A DNA stretch of 64,000 nucleotides from Cylindrotheca closterium (Eukaryota > Bacillariophyta > Bacillariophyceae > Bacillariales > Bacillariaceae), in assembly GCA_933822405.4 (NCBI GenBank), contig CAKOGP040001825.1, positions 310,001-374,000 on the forward strand, written 5' to 3'. The notes below the pieces were generated by a model. That model did not search any database. It saw only the letters and a list, made by a program, of their open reading frames with translations, and was not told where the DNA came from. Below are positions 55,647 to 64,000 of the stretch, piece by piece. Within the stretch, counting starts at the first letter, position 1. Each line of letters opens with the position of its first letter. Made by a program: the position numbers and the translations under genes.

Positions 55647-56996
55647 TTATAATTCATCACTCTTCTTCTTGAGGCCATCGAGCCATCTAATGATAGAATC
55701 CTTAGCCATTCCACCAGTGTACTGATGTCGTTTTCCTTTCTTGTCGATCACGACAAGGTGCGGATATTTCTTCACATTGAATTCCCGAGCCATGTTGATG
55801 TTTTTAGCTCTGGACTCCCCGAACACAAATTCATTGCGGAATTGATATGCCAAACTGAAAAGAGTGGATGATGTTTCATACTTGTCAGTAAGCAGCAGGG
55901 CTGCTGGTTTACCACTGCCGAGTAATCTCTCTTCCATTTGTTGTTTGTTGTTAATGTTGTGGATAAACTCTCGTGGCATGTGTGTCACTGCAAATTCATG
56001 CAACTCTTTGGCAGATTGAACATCATCGCCATTCTCCATCAAGTGGACTTTTCCGTTGATTACCATTCCAAATTGAGGAACGCTTTCAACCTTTTTGGAT
56101 TGGCAGAACCTGGCTTCTTTCTCAGACTTTTCACAGTCGACCGCGCCAACCTTGTATGCAAGATTTTTCTTTTCGGCCAGTACTTCGTATACCTGTGCTA
56201 GTTCGGCTGATATTTGATCGTCATTGGAGTAGAACATGATCATCCACATGTTCTTGCTGGATTTATTGGGGAACTTAGGGGAGCCAAGCTTGCCCACCTT
56301 TGACTGTCCTTTTTGAAATAATTCAGGAGCCTGTTGTCGACGTCCCCCACCACCAGCGCCACCAAAACCGGCCCCACCTCCAAACATTTGTTCAAAGCCA
56401 CCTCCAAACATTTGTTCGAAACCACCTCCTCCTCCGCCAAATCCACCACCGCCGCCACTTCCCCCGCCGAAATCAGCGCCAAACATTTGCTCAAACATCT
56501 TGAACGCGTCTGCTCCTCCGTGATGGAAATGATGTTGACCTCCGCCCCCTCCAAAGCCTCCACCAGGACCACCAAAGCCTCCACCGAATCCAGAAGCTCG
56601 TGGATCACCTCCCTGTTCATGGACATCTAGTCCATTCTTGCCGTACTTGTCGTAGATACCTCGCTTCTCGTCGTCACTCAGCACGGAATACGCTTCGCTG
56701 ACTTTGACAAACATTTTCTCAGCTTCTTCCTTTTCATCTTCGCTAACTTTATCGGGGTGATATTTAAGTGCTAGTTTGCGATATTTGGATTTGATTTCCT
56801 TGGAGGAAGCTGTCTTTTTCAACCCCAAAATGGCGTAGTAATCGTCGTCGTCCTTCTTGGTCGCATTCTGTCTTGAAGACTGCCGCCTTTGCTGTCTTGC
56901 TTCACCACAAGTTACTGCTGAAAAGACAAGCAAGAGAATTACTAGCAAACTTGATTTCCATGGGCGTCTGGATGACATTGTCATTGTCATTGTCAT
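55647..56996 (-). CDS. ER-lumenal J-domain protein with thioredoxin-like domains and SDEL tail
   Basis: 449 residues, single exon. A signal peptide (about residues 15-33) is followed by a J domain (about 52-115) with the HPD motif at about 80-82, so it can stimulate Hsp70/BiP. A long Gly/Phe-rich region has GGFEQMFGG repeats. The C-terminal half has two thioredoxin-like folds ([20 protein letters not shown] ... [13 protein letters not shown], then [20 protein letters not shown]) without a CxxC active site, so redox activity is not expected. It ends KKKSDEL, a KDEL-type ER-retention signal. This arrangement resembles DNAJC16/ERdj5-related co-chaperones for ER folding or degradation. Four in-frame ATGs lie within a hexanucleotide repeat at the start. 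Confidence 0.92.
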   Translation of the reverse strand: MTMTMTMSSRRPWKSSLLVILLLVFSAVTCGEARQQRRQSSRQNATKKDDDDYYAILGLKKTASSKEIKSKYRKLALKYHPDKVSEDEKEEAEKMFVKVSEAYSVLSDDEKRGIYDKYGKNGLDVHEQGGDPRASGFGGGFGGPGGGFGGGGGQHHFHHGGADAFKMFEQMFGADFGGGSGGGGGFGGGGGGFEQMFGGGFEQMFGGGAGFGGAGGGGRRQQAPELFQKGQSKVGKLGSPKFPNKSSKNMWMIMFYSNDDQISAELAQVYEVLAEKKNLAYKVGAVDCEKSEKEARFCQSKKVESVPQFGMVINGKVHLMENGDDVQSAKELHEFAVTHMPREFIHNINNKQQMEERLLGSGKPAALLLTDKYETSSTLFSLAYQFRNEFVFGESRAKNINMAREFNVKKYPHLVVIDKKGKRHQYTGGMAKDSIIRWLDGLKKKSDEL

Positions 56997-57312
56997 TGTT
57001 GTTGTTGTTGTTGTTGTTGTTGCTGTTGTTGTTGTTGTTCGTACCGATACCGTATGGCATTACTCATGGATGTGCAATAATGCTTTTGAGAAAGAAATCG
57101 CACGTTTCGATCGAATTTCATCGAAAATGATGCCACGTGGCACAATTTTGAATTTGGTATCTTGGAGGAAGAAGGGATGTGATTGTGTTGGTGAACATAT
57201 TGACGGGAGGTTAGAGTTCTATCAATGTGTTATATTCATTTTCGTTAGATCTATCTAGGCAACGACTAGGTCCTATTGTACCAGCTGGAATAGTCAAATG
57301 AGATACTGTAAG
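56997..57312. other. Spacer with GTT microsatellite
   Basis: 316 bp between the J-protein start and the RabGGTase alpha stop. Positions 56998-57039 are a GTT repeat with one GCT interruption, directly before the start codon. The rest holds only short frames. Confidence 0.6.
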
Positions 57313-58335
57313 TTACTCAGACTCCAACTTCTCCAGCAGCTCACGGTACCGGGTCGATCGGTCTTGATCTAGTGTTATCAGTCGCTTCAGTAGTTCACAA
57401 CGCTCTTCTTTACGAGTGCCCAAAACCGACAAGATCTCAAATAGCCCAACCAACACCCACTTCCCTGGAGAATCTTCCAGCAGCTCTCTGAGCATCTCGG
57501 CTTGCTCTTCCAGGCGACTTGGTTCAAACTTGTATTCCAATAGCAAAAGTTTGTGATACCACCAAGCAGTTTGGTCATCTGGCTCTGTGAAAATGGCGTT
57601 CTCTACCACTTGTAGCTCTTCCTCCAAGATTGCAGCTTCATCTCCCTTTTGGGCAATCATTCGTGGCAACAGCTGACTTCGGTAGTGAAAGGCAGAAAAA
57701 TTAGAAAAGTTATGTTGGATCTTTTGATGTGTAAAGTCCCATTCCGCCTCAAGAACGTCTTGGGGGATGCTAGGCGCCGAATTGTTGACCGAGGCGCCAA
57801 TTTGAGGTCCCATGGACGGGAGCTCCCAACCTCCATTCCAACAAGACGCCAATGCACTGACCACGAACCGACGATAATTCCAACAGTGAAAGTTTCGCTC
57901 ATCTAAGGTCAAAAATTGAGCTGTCAACTTTAGCTCGTTTTGTAGGACTGATGAATCTGGTTGCAGCAATGCCAAAATCCACTTGCGATGAAACCAGGAA
58001 CCATAAGCTTTGGGATTGCGTTGGAGGGCAGCTTGGGTCAAATCGAGTTCATTCTTGAGCATGGGATCCGTGTTTTCCATTTCTTCCCTTTCTAGCACCA
58101 GCAATTCTCGACGGTGATTCCAAAGATTCAAGGGATCTGGGTTCACCAACAGCGCCTTTTCAATCAAATCAATTGTTCCCTTTCGTTTATCTTTTTCCTT
58201 GGAATTGTCTGCCTTTCTTGCTTCTATCAGGGCGTCCATTAAGGTATACCATTGTTGAGCCTTCTTTTCCAAGCCAGCGGCAACTTTGGGGTCGCGGAAT
58301 TTTGCCTTGTAATCCTCTCTGTTTCTTCCATGCAT
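57313..58335 (-). CDS. RABGGTA: Rab geranylgeranyltransferase alpha subunit
   Basis: 340 residues, single exon, starting MHGRNREDYKAK as is typical for this subunit. It has serial prenyltransferase alpha repeats, with NLWNHRRELL, AYGSWFHRKWIL, NFHCWNYRRFVV, NFSAFHYRSQLL and TAWWYHKLLLL each showing the W-x-x-R/K pattern. With the beta subunit and the Rab escort protein it attaches geranylgeranyl groups to Rab GTPases. Human RABGGTA carries extra Ig-like and LRR domains that are absent here; yeast Bet4 (about 327 residues) is the closer size match. It is divergent with the following gene. Confidence 0.93.
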   Translation of the reverse strand: MHGRNREDYKAKFRDPKVAAGLEKKAQQWYTLMDALIEARKADNSKEKDKRKGTIDLIEKALLVNPDPLNLWNHRRELLVLEREEMENTDPMLKNELDLTQAALQRNPKAYGSWFHRKWILALLQPDSSVLQNELKLTAQFLTLDERNFHCWNYRRFVVSALASCWNGGWELPSMGPQIGASVNNSAPSIPQDVLEAEWDFTHQKIQHNFSNFSAFHYRSQLLPRMIAQKGDEAAILEEELQVVENAIFTEPDDQTAWWYHKLLLLEYKFEPSRLEEQAEMLRELLEDSPGKWVLVGLFEILSVLGTRKEERCELLKRLITLDQDRSTRYRELLEKLESE

Positions 58336-58574
58336 AGTATTGGTGGTGGTGGTTGCTGTTGTGGTTGTCTTGGTTCGGGTGCAAAGAGTTGCCAGTTTTC
58401 CGAACGCTTCGATTGGTTTGAAAATCGAACCCTTCGACTAATTGCGACATCCAGACGACACCGCAACTTGAAATCAGAAAAATGACTGACGACCTTCGTG
58501 GCACGATTTTTCTTCGTCAGCTGCACAAAGGGTGTCCAATCATTGACACCACTCGACATTTTATTAACAACGCC

Positions 58575-59312
58575 ATGAGAAGATCAGCAATTGCATTTGT
58601 CGCCTTCATTCTGATAGGGGATGAACCAATAGTTCATGGATTGTCGAACCCATCAGCGAGGACAGTGAAAAATGGGGTCCAAAGCTGCTGCCGGAAGACA
58701 GCCATGTTGGCAGCTTTTGCTACCAGCAGTATGGAGCAAGAAAAAAGCCTTGTCGAAGACACGGATTGTCCATCAGGGTACTACTACAACGCGGTTAAGA
58801 GCACCTGCAATCATTTGGGTCCCATCGGCAGAGTCTCTCAGGCTGTGGAAACCTTTGGGCCATTCAAGAAAGCATACACGGCGATTTCCGATCTGTTTGG
58901 AATTGATGCCAAGAGAATATCCAATTTAGGCGTTTCGTTTGCATTATCCTATTCTATGATTAGTCAGATAAACGCAAGCATCACATTTTCGGTGGCCTGG
59001 TATCTTTCGTCCAAGCGAACAGGCCTGTCACCGTTGGTCCCTGGAGAATGGAAGTCTTTACTTACAGCCTATGCAACAATTTATGGCATAATACAAGTCC
59101 TGAAACCCTTTCGAGTGGCTGCCGCAATCGGAATGTCAAAACTATCAAAAGAGTTCCTAGATGCTACTGAAAAGAAACTAAACTGCAAACGAAGGACAGC
59201 AATTTTCTTTCAGTACGCTCTCGGATGGATGATATGGCTATGTTTGGCCACAGTGGGCGTGACAATAGCCAGCACAGCTAGCGGGGTTCCACTTCTGGCT
59301 ACACAACACTGA
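58575..59312 (+). CDS. Probable plastid-targeted multi-pass membrane protein
   Basis: 245 residues from the ATG at 58575, chosen because it gives a signal peptide (RRSAIAFVAFILIG ... HGLSNPSA) plus a transit-like Ser/Arg region. An ATG at 58482 would add 31 residues. A CPSGYYYNAVKSTCNHLGP segment precedes three or four hydrophobic helices. Conserved-looking blocks are SNLGVSFALSYSMISQINAS, AWYLSSKRTGLSPLVPGEWK and VLKPFRVAAAIGMS. These recall uncharacterised plastid membrane proteins of plants and algae, but I cannot name the family. Function unknown. Confidence 0.72.
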   Translation: MRRSAIAFVAFILIGDEPIVHGLSNPSARTVKNGVQSCCRKTAMLAAFATSSMEQEKSLVEDTDCPSGYYYNAVKSTCNHLGPIGRVSQAVETFGPFKKAYTAISDLFGIDAKRISNLGVSFALSYSMISQINASITFSVAWYLSSKRTGLSPLVPGEWKSLLTAYATIYGIIQVLKPFRVAAAIGMSKLSKEFLDATEKKLNCKRRTAIFFQYALGWMIWLCLATVGVTIASTASGVPLLATQH

Positions 59313-59458
59313 TCTGCGGGCTATTGACAACTGCCATACAATTTATTGCGCGGATCATATTTTTCAAATACCATTGCTATTTCACAACAAATTCAACCGG
59401 TTTTTTTCGCAACATGTTGCTTGCCACGGAATCACTGAATTTGTAAATTTATATTTTG

Positions 59459-60919
59459 TTAGTCGCTACCAGAATGCTCTCGTTTCCCTCTGAATTGGCG
59501 AGATCTTTTGTGCCTGTGAAAGGGAGGAAGAAGCGTCCGACAATCGGCTACTTTGACTACTGTTCCATCGCTTTGCATCTTAAATCCTGCAAGTCTTGCG
59601 AAGGCAGCGTCCATGTACTTTTCCCAATCTTCGTCACCTTTCGCAAGGAATTTAGCCACTTCTTCAGCATTCTCTCTTAGGCTTTCTATCCGATCTAGTG
59701 AACCACCAATTGCTCCCTTGTGTCGAAGAATCCAAGGAAAAAAAGATGAGAAATGCTCAAACGCAAAATACAATAAATATCGCACGGGACATGAAATGCA
59801 GTCAATGATTCTTACCGCTGGTATGTATCTCCCTGTTTGTCGGAATCGTTGTATGTTTCGCTTCAATAGGTCCTTTCTATCTACTCGAGGCATCCACTGG
59901 CTACCCCAAGCAATGAATTTAACAGGTCGTTTCGCTTTTTCGGCAGCTTCCAAGATATCAGCATATTCCGAAGGGCGACTGTTCATGTTCTCCCATGCCA
60001 GTGGAACACTTGATAGTTCTTTTTCTAGCAGTTTTGATAGAATTTCTTGAGCCTTATCAAGGCCACCACCGCGAAAGATACATTGAGGAACGAATAGAGA
60101 AACGACTGGCGTCTTGATCAATGCCCGTGCTGACAGTAGTTCCGCCGAAGTCGCATTGGTAGGACCGGGAAGTAGTTGTGGTTCTTCTCTTTTGGTTTGC
60201 TCATCATACGGGAGTTCCTCTTCGGACTCCTTCGTTTTGTCAAATTGCAGTTGCATTTGTACCAAAACCTCGCCAATCGCTTCCAATGCGACTTCTTCCA
60301 TTGCAACAATCAGATCTTTGTTTATTGACATTCTTCTTTTTCGAAAGTATTTCACTGTATCTCCCGCTCTTCTCGCCTTTTCTATCATTTCATCTGCAAA
60401 GTCGTCGGGTGTGATTCTGCCTGCCAATCTGAGAATGACCTTCCGTATTTCGTTATCTGTCATAGCATACTCTTCATCATTGAGTCGATCGTGAACAGTT
60501 GTATCAGAATGCAATATTACAGAGCCGTCTTTTTCTGTCAAGTGAGTTGTTGGATACAAAAATGCTTCGACTGGAACGAGATGATATATCCCTTTCGAAG
60601 TGTCGCGGAGGCTCACTGAATGGAAGGCATCTTGGTACCCAGTTGTCGAAACGTAAGCCGCCAACGCTTCGTCCTTATTGGAACAGGGAGGGGCTATTGA
60701 TATGAGCACCTCGGCAATTTTCTTTGTCGTTGACTGCGTCTTTGGCGGCGTCGACTCCTCTAGTTCAGAAGCAGTGGCCATTAAAACATTGTGTGGCCGA
60801 AAACTGGTTTTGTGTGTAAATGCATTTACAGGAAAAGCATCTCTGAAACATATTTGTGTTAGCAGCATTCCAAGCAGTCTTATCTTCGATCTATTCCGCC
60901 GTGATATTCTTTCTTGCAT
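59459..60919 (-). CDS. Unrecognised protein, possibly secreted or plastid-targeted, with in-frame intron
   Basis: The frame is open for 486 codons, but 59717-59815 is a likely intron: 99 nt, GTAAGA donor, CACAAG acceptor, no stop, multiple of three. Splicing gives 453 residues (59816-60919 plus 59459-59716). The intron stretch would encode an atypical Cys/Phe/Tyr-rich segment, supporting removal. The N-terminus has a hydrophobic stretch ending VNAF, compatible with a plastid presequence. The body is mixed alpha/beta with LVPVEAFLYPTTHL, RRMSINKDLIVAMEEVALEA and RPVKFIAWGSQWMPRVDRKD. No family recognised. Confidence 0.72.
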   Translation of the reverse strand: MQERISRRNRSKIRLLGMLLTQICFRDAFPVNAFTHKTSFRPHNVLMATASELEESTPPKTQSTTKKIAEVLISIAPPCSNKDEALAAYVSTTGYQDAFHSVSLRDTSKGIYHLVPVEAFLYPTTHLTEKDGSVILHSDTTVHDRLNDEEYAMTDNEIRKVILRLAGRITPDDFADEMIEKARRAGDTVKYFRKRRMSINKDLIVAMEEVALEAIGEVLVQMQLQFDKTKESEEELPYDEQTKREEPQLLPGPTNATSAELLSARALIKTPVVSLFVPQCIFRGGGLDKAQEILSKLLEKELSSVPLAWENMNSRPSEYADILEAAEKAKRPVKFIAWGSQWMPRVDRKDLLKRNIQRFRQTGRYIPAVRIIDCISCPVRYLLYFAFEHFSSFFPWILRHKGAIGGSLDRIESLRENAEEVAKFLAKGDEDWEKYMDAAFARLAGFKMQSDGTVVKVADCRTLLPPFHRHKRSRQFRGKREHSGSD

Positions 60920-61154
60920 GCTGTAATGTTTATGTTGAATCGTATGGAAGAGACGACGCTTTCTCTGAAATAGCCATCAATATTCTTTCTTCCTTCTTCG
61001 TTGGTGCCCGGTCCTTCGTATGACATACAGACAGGGTCTTGTTGAAGTTCAGACGCAAATCTTTACAATTGAAACATGCGGAACCATGTTCCTGCACTCT
61101 GACCTTCAGTTAGTTTGTAGTCTATCGCTTTAATTAACATTAAATTTGTAGGGT

Positions 61155-62003
61155 CTATTGGATTTGCTCGGCCAATTTTTCACCACTAGACATATTTCCA
61201 GCTAGATCTTCAGTGTAAACTTTTCTCCACCCATCGTGAGTGATTAGGAAGACGTTGATAAAACCACCAGAGTAGGCATCTCGGAAAGTTGCATGGCGAA
61301 TAGCTTTAATGCCGAGCTCGATGGCTTCGTCTTCTGTCATTGAGTACCGCCTTTCGTTGTCAAGGATTCCCAATGCAAATGTCCCCCCGGACCCAACAGC
61401 GAACAGGTCGCCTTTGATTCGAACTCCGGTGTTATCGACATAAAATATTCTTGGTGGACCATCTTCAGGATCGAATCCCATTATCATCGTACCAACACTC
61501 AGATCTAGGGCTCGATTTTCATACAGCGAGTTGGACAGCAAACGTGATGCTCTGGCAACTGACATTCGGCAACCTTCTTTCAGTTCGTGCAACATTGCTT
61601 CCGCTCGAAGCTTTCCGATCCAAAACATACAGTCAGCGGCACCTCCAGCCATGGTTCCCAGTATGTGAGAATTGACGGGTAATACTTTCTGGGTTGTCTT
61701 CGAGCCAACAAAGCTCCCCAAACTAGCTCTCGAATCCACAGCAGCAACTATGCCTCCTTGGAATATGAAGGACAATGTTGTTGTTCCATGTGCAAATTCA
61801 AGGGGAGGAACACTGTCAATCTCAAAATCCATTTCTTCTACCCCACCTCGAATATCAAATACGCATTGCGAGCTCGTGGACAGCTGTCTTGCAGCAAATG
61901 AAGGGGACACTGACCTTGTCTCAGTGGCAGAACCGCCAAACCATGACACCGCTTCGCCAAACTGAAATAGAAATGAGGCGGCGATGAAACCAACAGCAAG
62001 CAT
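61155..62003 (-). other. PSMB5: Proteasome beta5 (PSMB5) portion of the fused frame
   Basis: Alternative view in which the subunit is its own gene. It could start at the ATG at 62003, which would add a signal-like hydrophobic stretch, or at 61832 (MDFEIDSVPP), a short propeptide closer to known beta5 precursors. Cleavage between Gly and Thr1 by the subunit itself would free the mature enzyme from any upstream extension. Confidence 0.8.
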
Positions 62004-64000
62004 TCGTCCTCGAGGATTGGCAGTTCTTCCGACCAAGGGTCGAATCGTGGTTCTCGGAGATGTTTTCAGTCCAATCAGTTGTCGCTCCGGCAGGACTTGC
62101 TCAAACTTCATGCCTTGTTGGCTGCTGTTTTGTACTGGCATCAAAGAGGAAATGGATGAGTAATTCCTCCTTGCAAGGTTGTGACTCGCATGGCGGAAAC
62201 CAAAACCCGTGCGACCAATAGTCGTGGGTCGTTGAATCGCTCCAAGTGATGAGAAGGCCGAGGTTGAGAAGTGAGCCTTGGCTACTTTGTTAATCTCCAT
62301 CCCTTCAGAAAATTCGGCCGTTGAATTACCCTTTGGTGGGAACAATTTCTTTCTTCTTCGACCATTCTTAGGCTTCTGTTGACTCTTTTGCGCAGCTTGC
62401 AGTGGGCCTGCTACATCAAATGCATTCTTTTCAAGGCGGGCTGGAATATCGTTGAGACGAGCGTCAGCACTTTTTGGATTCCAGAATGTGGAAATGATTG
62501 GGACTTCAACTTCGAACTTTGCATAACTCTTGACTGTCATTCCGTTCTTTAGTGTCGAAATCCCTTCCAATGGCCGAACAGACAACGTTACAGCTTGATC
62601 ATCTGGAATGATCACGCCACCAGTTCCTGTATATCCCTCTCCAACCTCCAGGCACCTTGTTATACCTTCTCTTTGAATCCTCCATTTCTCAGACTCCTTT
62701 TCAGTCCAACGTCGTGGCTTCTTTCGGCCACGCACTACGGTGTGCTCGTCTGATACTGCTGTTACAAGACCTTCCACAAAATGGGGATAATTTACAAAGA
62801 TGCTCGTTCCTATCAGCTTTGGAGCAAGATCTTCGACTGGTGGGAGCGGCGGCATGAAAGATGACACTTCCAAGCATGCAGTCAAATAACGACTTCTACC
62901 ACCAAAGACATTCAATCCGTTCCTTCTGCGCCACAGACTTTGAATTGGTGCATCTCTCAATGAAGAAAATCCTGGGAGAGGAACTTCGACTCCTGGATGC
63001 AGAACAGGTTCGAGTACTGCTTTGTCTTCCAACGAGTAACTCCAGTCTGAGATTTCAAAAGGAACGGATATGACCTTGCTCTCATCGATTGCCCTAAATC
63101 CTTCGTTTACTCCAATCGCTGGAATAGCTTCAGCGTGGCCCTCATCGTACATCATGACGACTATGCTCCCAGTCAAATTGCGCCGACGCTCGTCCTCTGA
63201 CAGTAGGCTCTCGTCAATTTTGTCATATTCCGCAATAAGTCGCTGCGAATCGATGAATGGTAACAAAGTCACAGCTTCCCATGGCCATCGTTTTCCGTTC
63301 ATGTCTACATAAAATGATTTTGGGTAGAAATCAATGATTGGAGAGTTTTCGTCCGTCATCAGCCAGCGGAAAGGCTCAGGTAGATGGTGAGACTGAGACG
63401 GTGGCATGCATCCCATCAGCTGTTGGAAAGGTTTCAGGGGAGATCCCATCTTCCCTTCAAAGTCGACTTCGCCTAGGATGTTATCAAGATCAACAAGATC
63501 ACTCAACATGGGCCCATAATGGTATGGGTAGTACCAGTCCCAAGAAACACATCCTTCGTAATAATATTTGAGATTCCAAACCAAGCCTTCCATGTATGCC
63601 TTTCGCAGGGCATGATGCTTTTCTTGATCGTATGGGGTGATCTGGAACTTGTCATAGTAATAGCGACCCTTCAGGTCCTGATCATCAAGTGAAGAACCGT
63701 GCTCTCCATCTTCACCACCTTCGTGGCTAATGGAGTTCTGCAATATACTACCCATCTGTGAAATCAAGCCTTCCTCTATGAACTCTTCTGACGAACGGAA
63801 AGAGACCTCACCTGACACGACTGGAGAAAAGGTCTCCGTATCTGCTTCTGCTTCTTTTTCACCTACATTCTGAAGCATTGCTCGGTAGGCTGCCCTATCC
63901 GCTTGTTCTTTGGACTCAATAACAGTCTCATTTGGAACAGTCGTTGCCATCCCCAGCTTTTTGTATTGTTTTCGAAGTCGCCTATTCTCCTTGGGAGCTG
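61155..64000 (-). CDS. XRN1-type exonuclease C-terminal region fused in frame to proteasome beta5 (5' partial)
   Basis: One uninterrupted frame reaches the right edge (upstream codons read APKENRRLRKQYKKLG). The first 230 residues or so match the region after the XRN1 catalytic core (YPYHYGPMLSDLVDLD, FRWLMTDENSPIIDFYPKSF, WEAVTLLPFIDSQRLI), followed by XRN1-like beta-barrel sequence and a basic linker. After a hydrophobic segment (MLAVGFIAASFLFQF, ATG at 62003) comes a complete proteasome beta5 subunit. Its propeptide ends FAHG; mature Thr1 is at 61782-61784, with Asp17, Lys33 and Met45, the last typical of chymotrypsin-like beta5. XRN1 degrades decapped mRNA 5'-3'; beta5 is a 20S proteolytic subunit. 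Whether this is one fused gene or two abutting genes that share a frame is open. Confidence 0.85.
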   Translation of the reverse strand, partial: APKENRRLRKQYKKLGMATTVPNETVIESKEQADRAAYRAMLQNVGEKEAEADTETFSPVVSGEVSFRSSEEFIEEGLISQMGSILQNSISHEGGEDGEHGSSLDDQDLKGRYYYDKFQITPYDQEKHHALRKAYMEGLVWNLKYYYEGCVSWDWYYPYHYGPMLSDLVDLDNILGEVDFEGKMGSPLKPFQQLMGCMPPSQSHHLPEPFRWLMTDENSPIIDFYPKSFYVDMNGKRWPWEAVTLLPFIDSQRLIAEYDKIDESLLSEDERRRNLTGSIVVMMYDEGHAEAIPAIGVNEGFRAIDESKVISVPFEISDWSYSLEDKAVLEPVLHPGVEVPLPGFSSLRDAPIQSLWRRRNGLNVFGGRSRYLTACLEVSSFMPPLPPVEDLAPKLIGTSIFVNYPHFVEGLVTAVSDEHTVVRGRKKPRRWTEKESEKWRIQREGITRCLEVGEGYTGTGGVIIPDDQAVTLSVRPLEGISTLKNGMTVKSYAKFEVEVPIISTFWNPKSADARLNDIPARLEKNAFDVAGPLQAAQKSQQKPKNGRRRKKLFPPKGNSTAEFSEGMEINKVAKAHFSTSAFSSLGAIQRPTTIGRTGFGFRHASHNLARRNYSSISSLMPVQNSSQQGMKFEQVLPERQLIGLKTSPRTTIRPLVGRTANPRGRMLAVGFIAASFLFQFGEAVSWFGGSATETRSVSPSFAARQLSTSSQCVFDIRGGVEEMDFEIDSVPPLEFAHGTTTLSFIFQGGIVAAVDSRASLGSFVGSKTTQKVLPVNSHILGTMAGGAADCMFWIGKLRAEAMLHELKEGCRMSVARASRLLSNSLYENRALDLSVGTMIMGFDPEDGPPRIFYVDNTGVRIKGDLFAVGSGGTFALGILDNERRYSMTEDEAIELGIKAIRHATFRDAYSGGFINVFLITHDGWRKVYTEDLAGNMSSGEKLAEQIQ

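Overview
The window is nuclear DNA from a photosynthetic stramenopile, most likely a diatom. Three things point there. Genes are dense on both strands and carry short GT-AG introns (22 inferred, 63-144 nt). Several predicted proteins start with a signal peptide followed by a plastid-type transit region, clearest in the DUF2854 protein with its AVAFAP motif. The content is ordinary eukaryotic cell biology with no bacterial operons, viral genes or intact transposons. The species cannot be named from the sequence alone. Where the first ATG lies inside an open frame, I took the first ATG that gives a sensible N-terminus. Several long open frames begin at TTG or GTG, and I trimmed them. Exon joins were read by eye from splice sites and frame.

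Layout. 0-10.3 kb: a giant p115/Uso1-type golgin, cut by the left edge. 10.5-18.8 kb: a PH-like membrane protein (-), an organellar YchF ATPase (+), a plastid-type acidic repeat/SAP protein (-), a plastid DUF2854 protein (+) and a very small two-exon tautomerase-like gene (-). 19-24 kb: a nuclear-type coiled-coil protein (-), HBS1 (+) and a Lys/Ser/Glu-rich membrane protein resembling silica-associated proteins (-). 24-26.2 kb: the largest gene-poor stretch, with a decayed 138-bp repeat. 26.2-33.6 kb: a DUF1365 protein (+), then three minus-strand genes: a BioD-like/DRTGG protein, a VHL-beta plus PUB protein, and an ankyrin-histone deacetylase fusion. 34-43.4 kb: a 3013-residue CENP-E-like kinesin (+). 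44.5-49.7 kb: a RING/UIM ubiquitin ligase candidate (-) and a Bro1/ALIX-type protein with a UBA domain (+), divergently arranged. 50-51.3 kb: a head-to-head pair of paralogous small secreted Cys-containing proteins. 52-60.9 kb: CLN3, an MFS transporter, an ER J-protein, the Rab geranylgeranyltransferase alpha subunit, a plastid membrane protein and an unrecognised protein. 61.1-64 kb: a continuous frame joining the C-terminal half of an XRN1-type exonuclease to a complete proteasome beta5 subunit, cut by the right edge.

The genes form no single pathway. Themes recur: membrane traffic (p115, RabGGTase alpha, ALIX, CLN3), ubiquitin/p97/proteasome (RING-UIM, UBA, PUB, beta5) and RNA/translation quality control (HBS1, XRN1). 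Three genes carry internally expanded tandem repeats. The observations most worth following are the XRN1-beta5 open frame, the VHL-beta/PUB membrane protein, the homogenised 129-bp SAP-protein repeat, the Lys/Ser-rich protein lacking an ATG for its signal peptide, and the divergent secreted pair.
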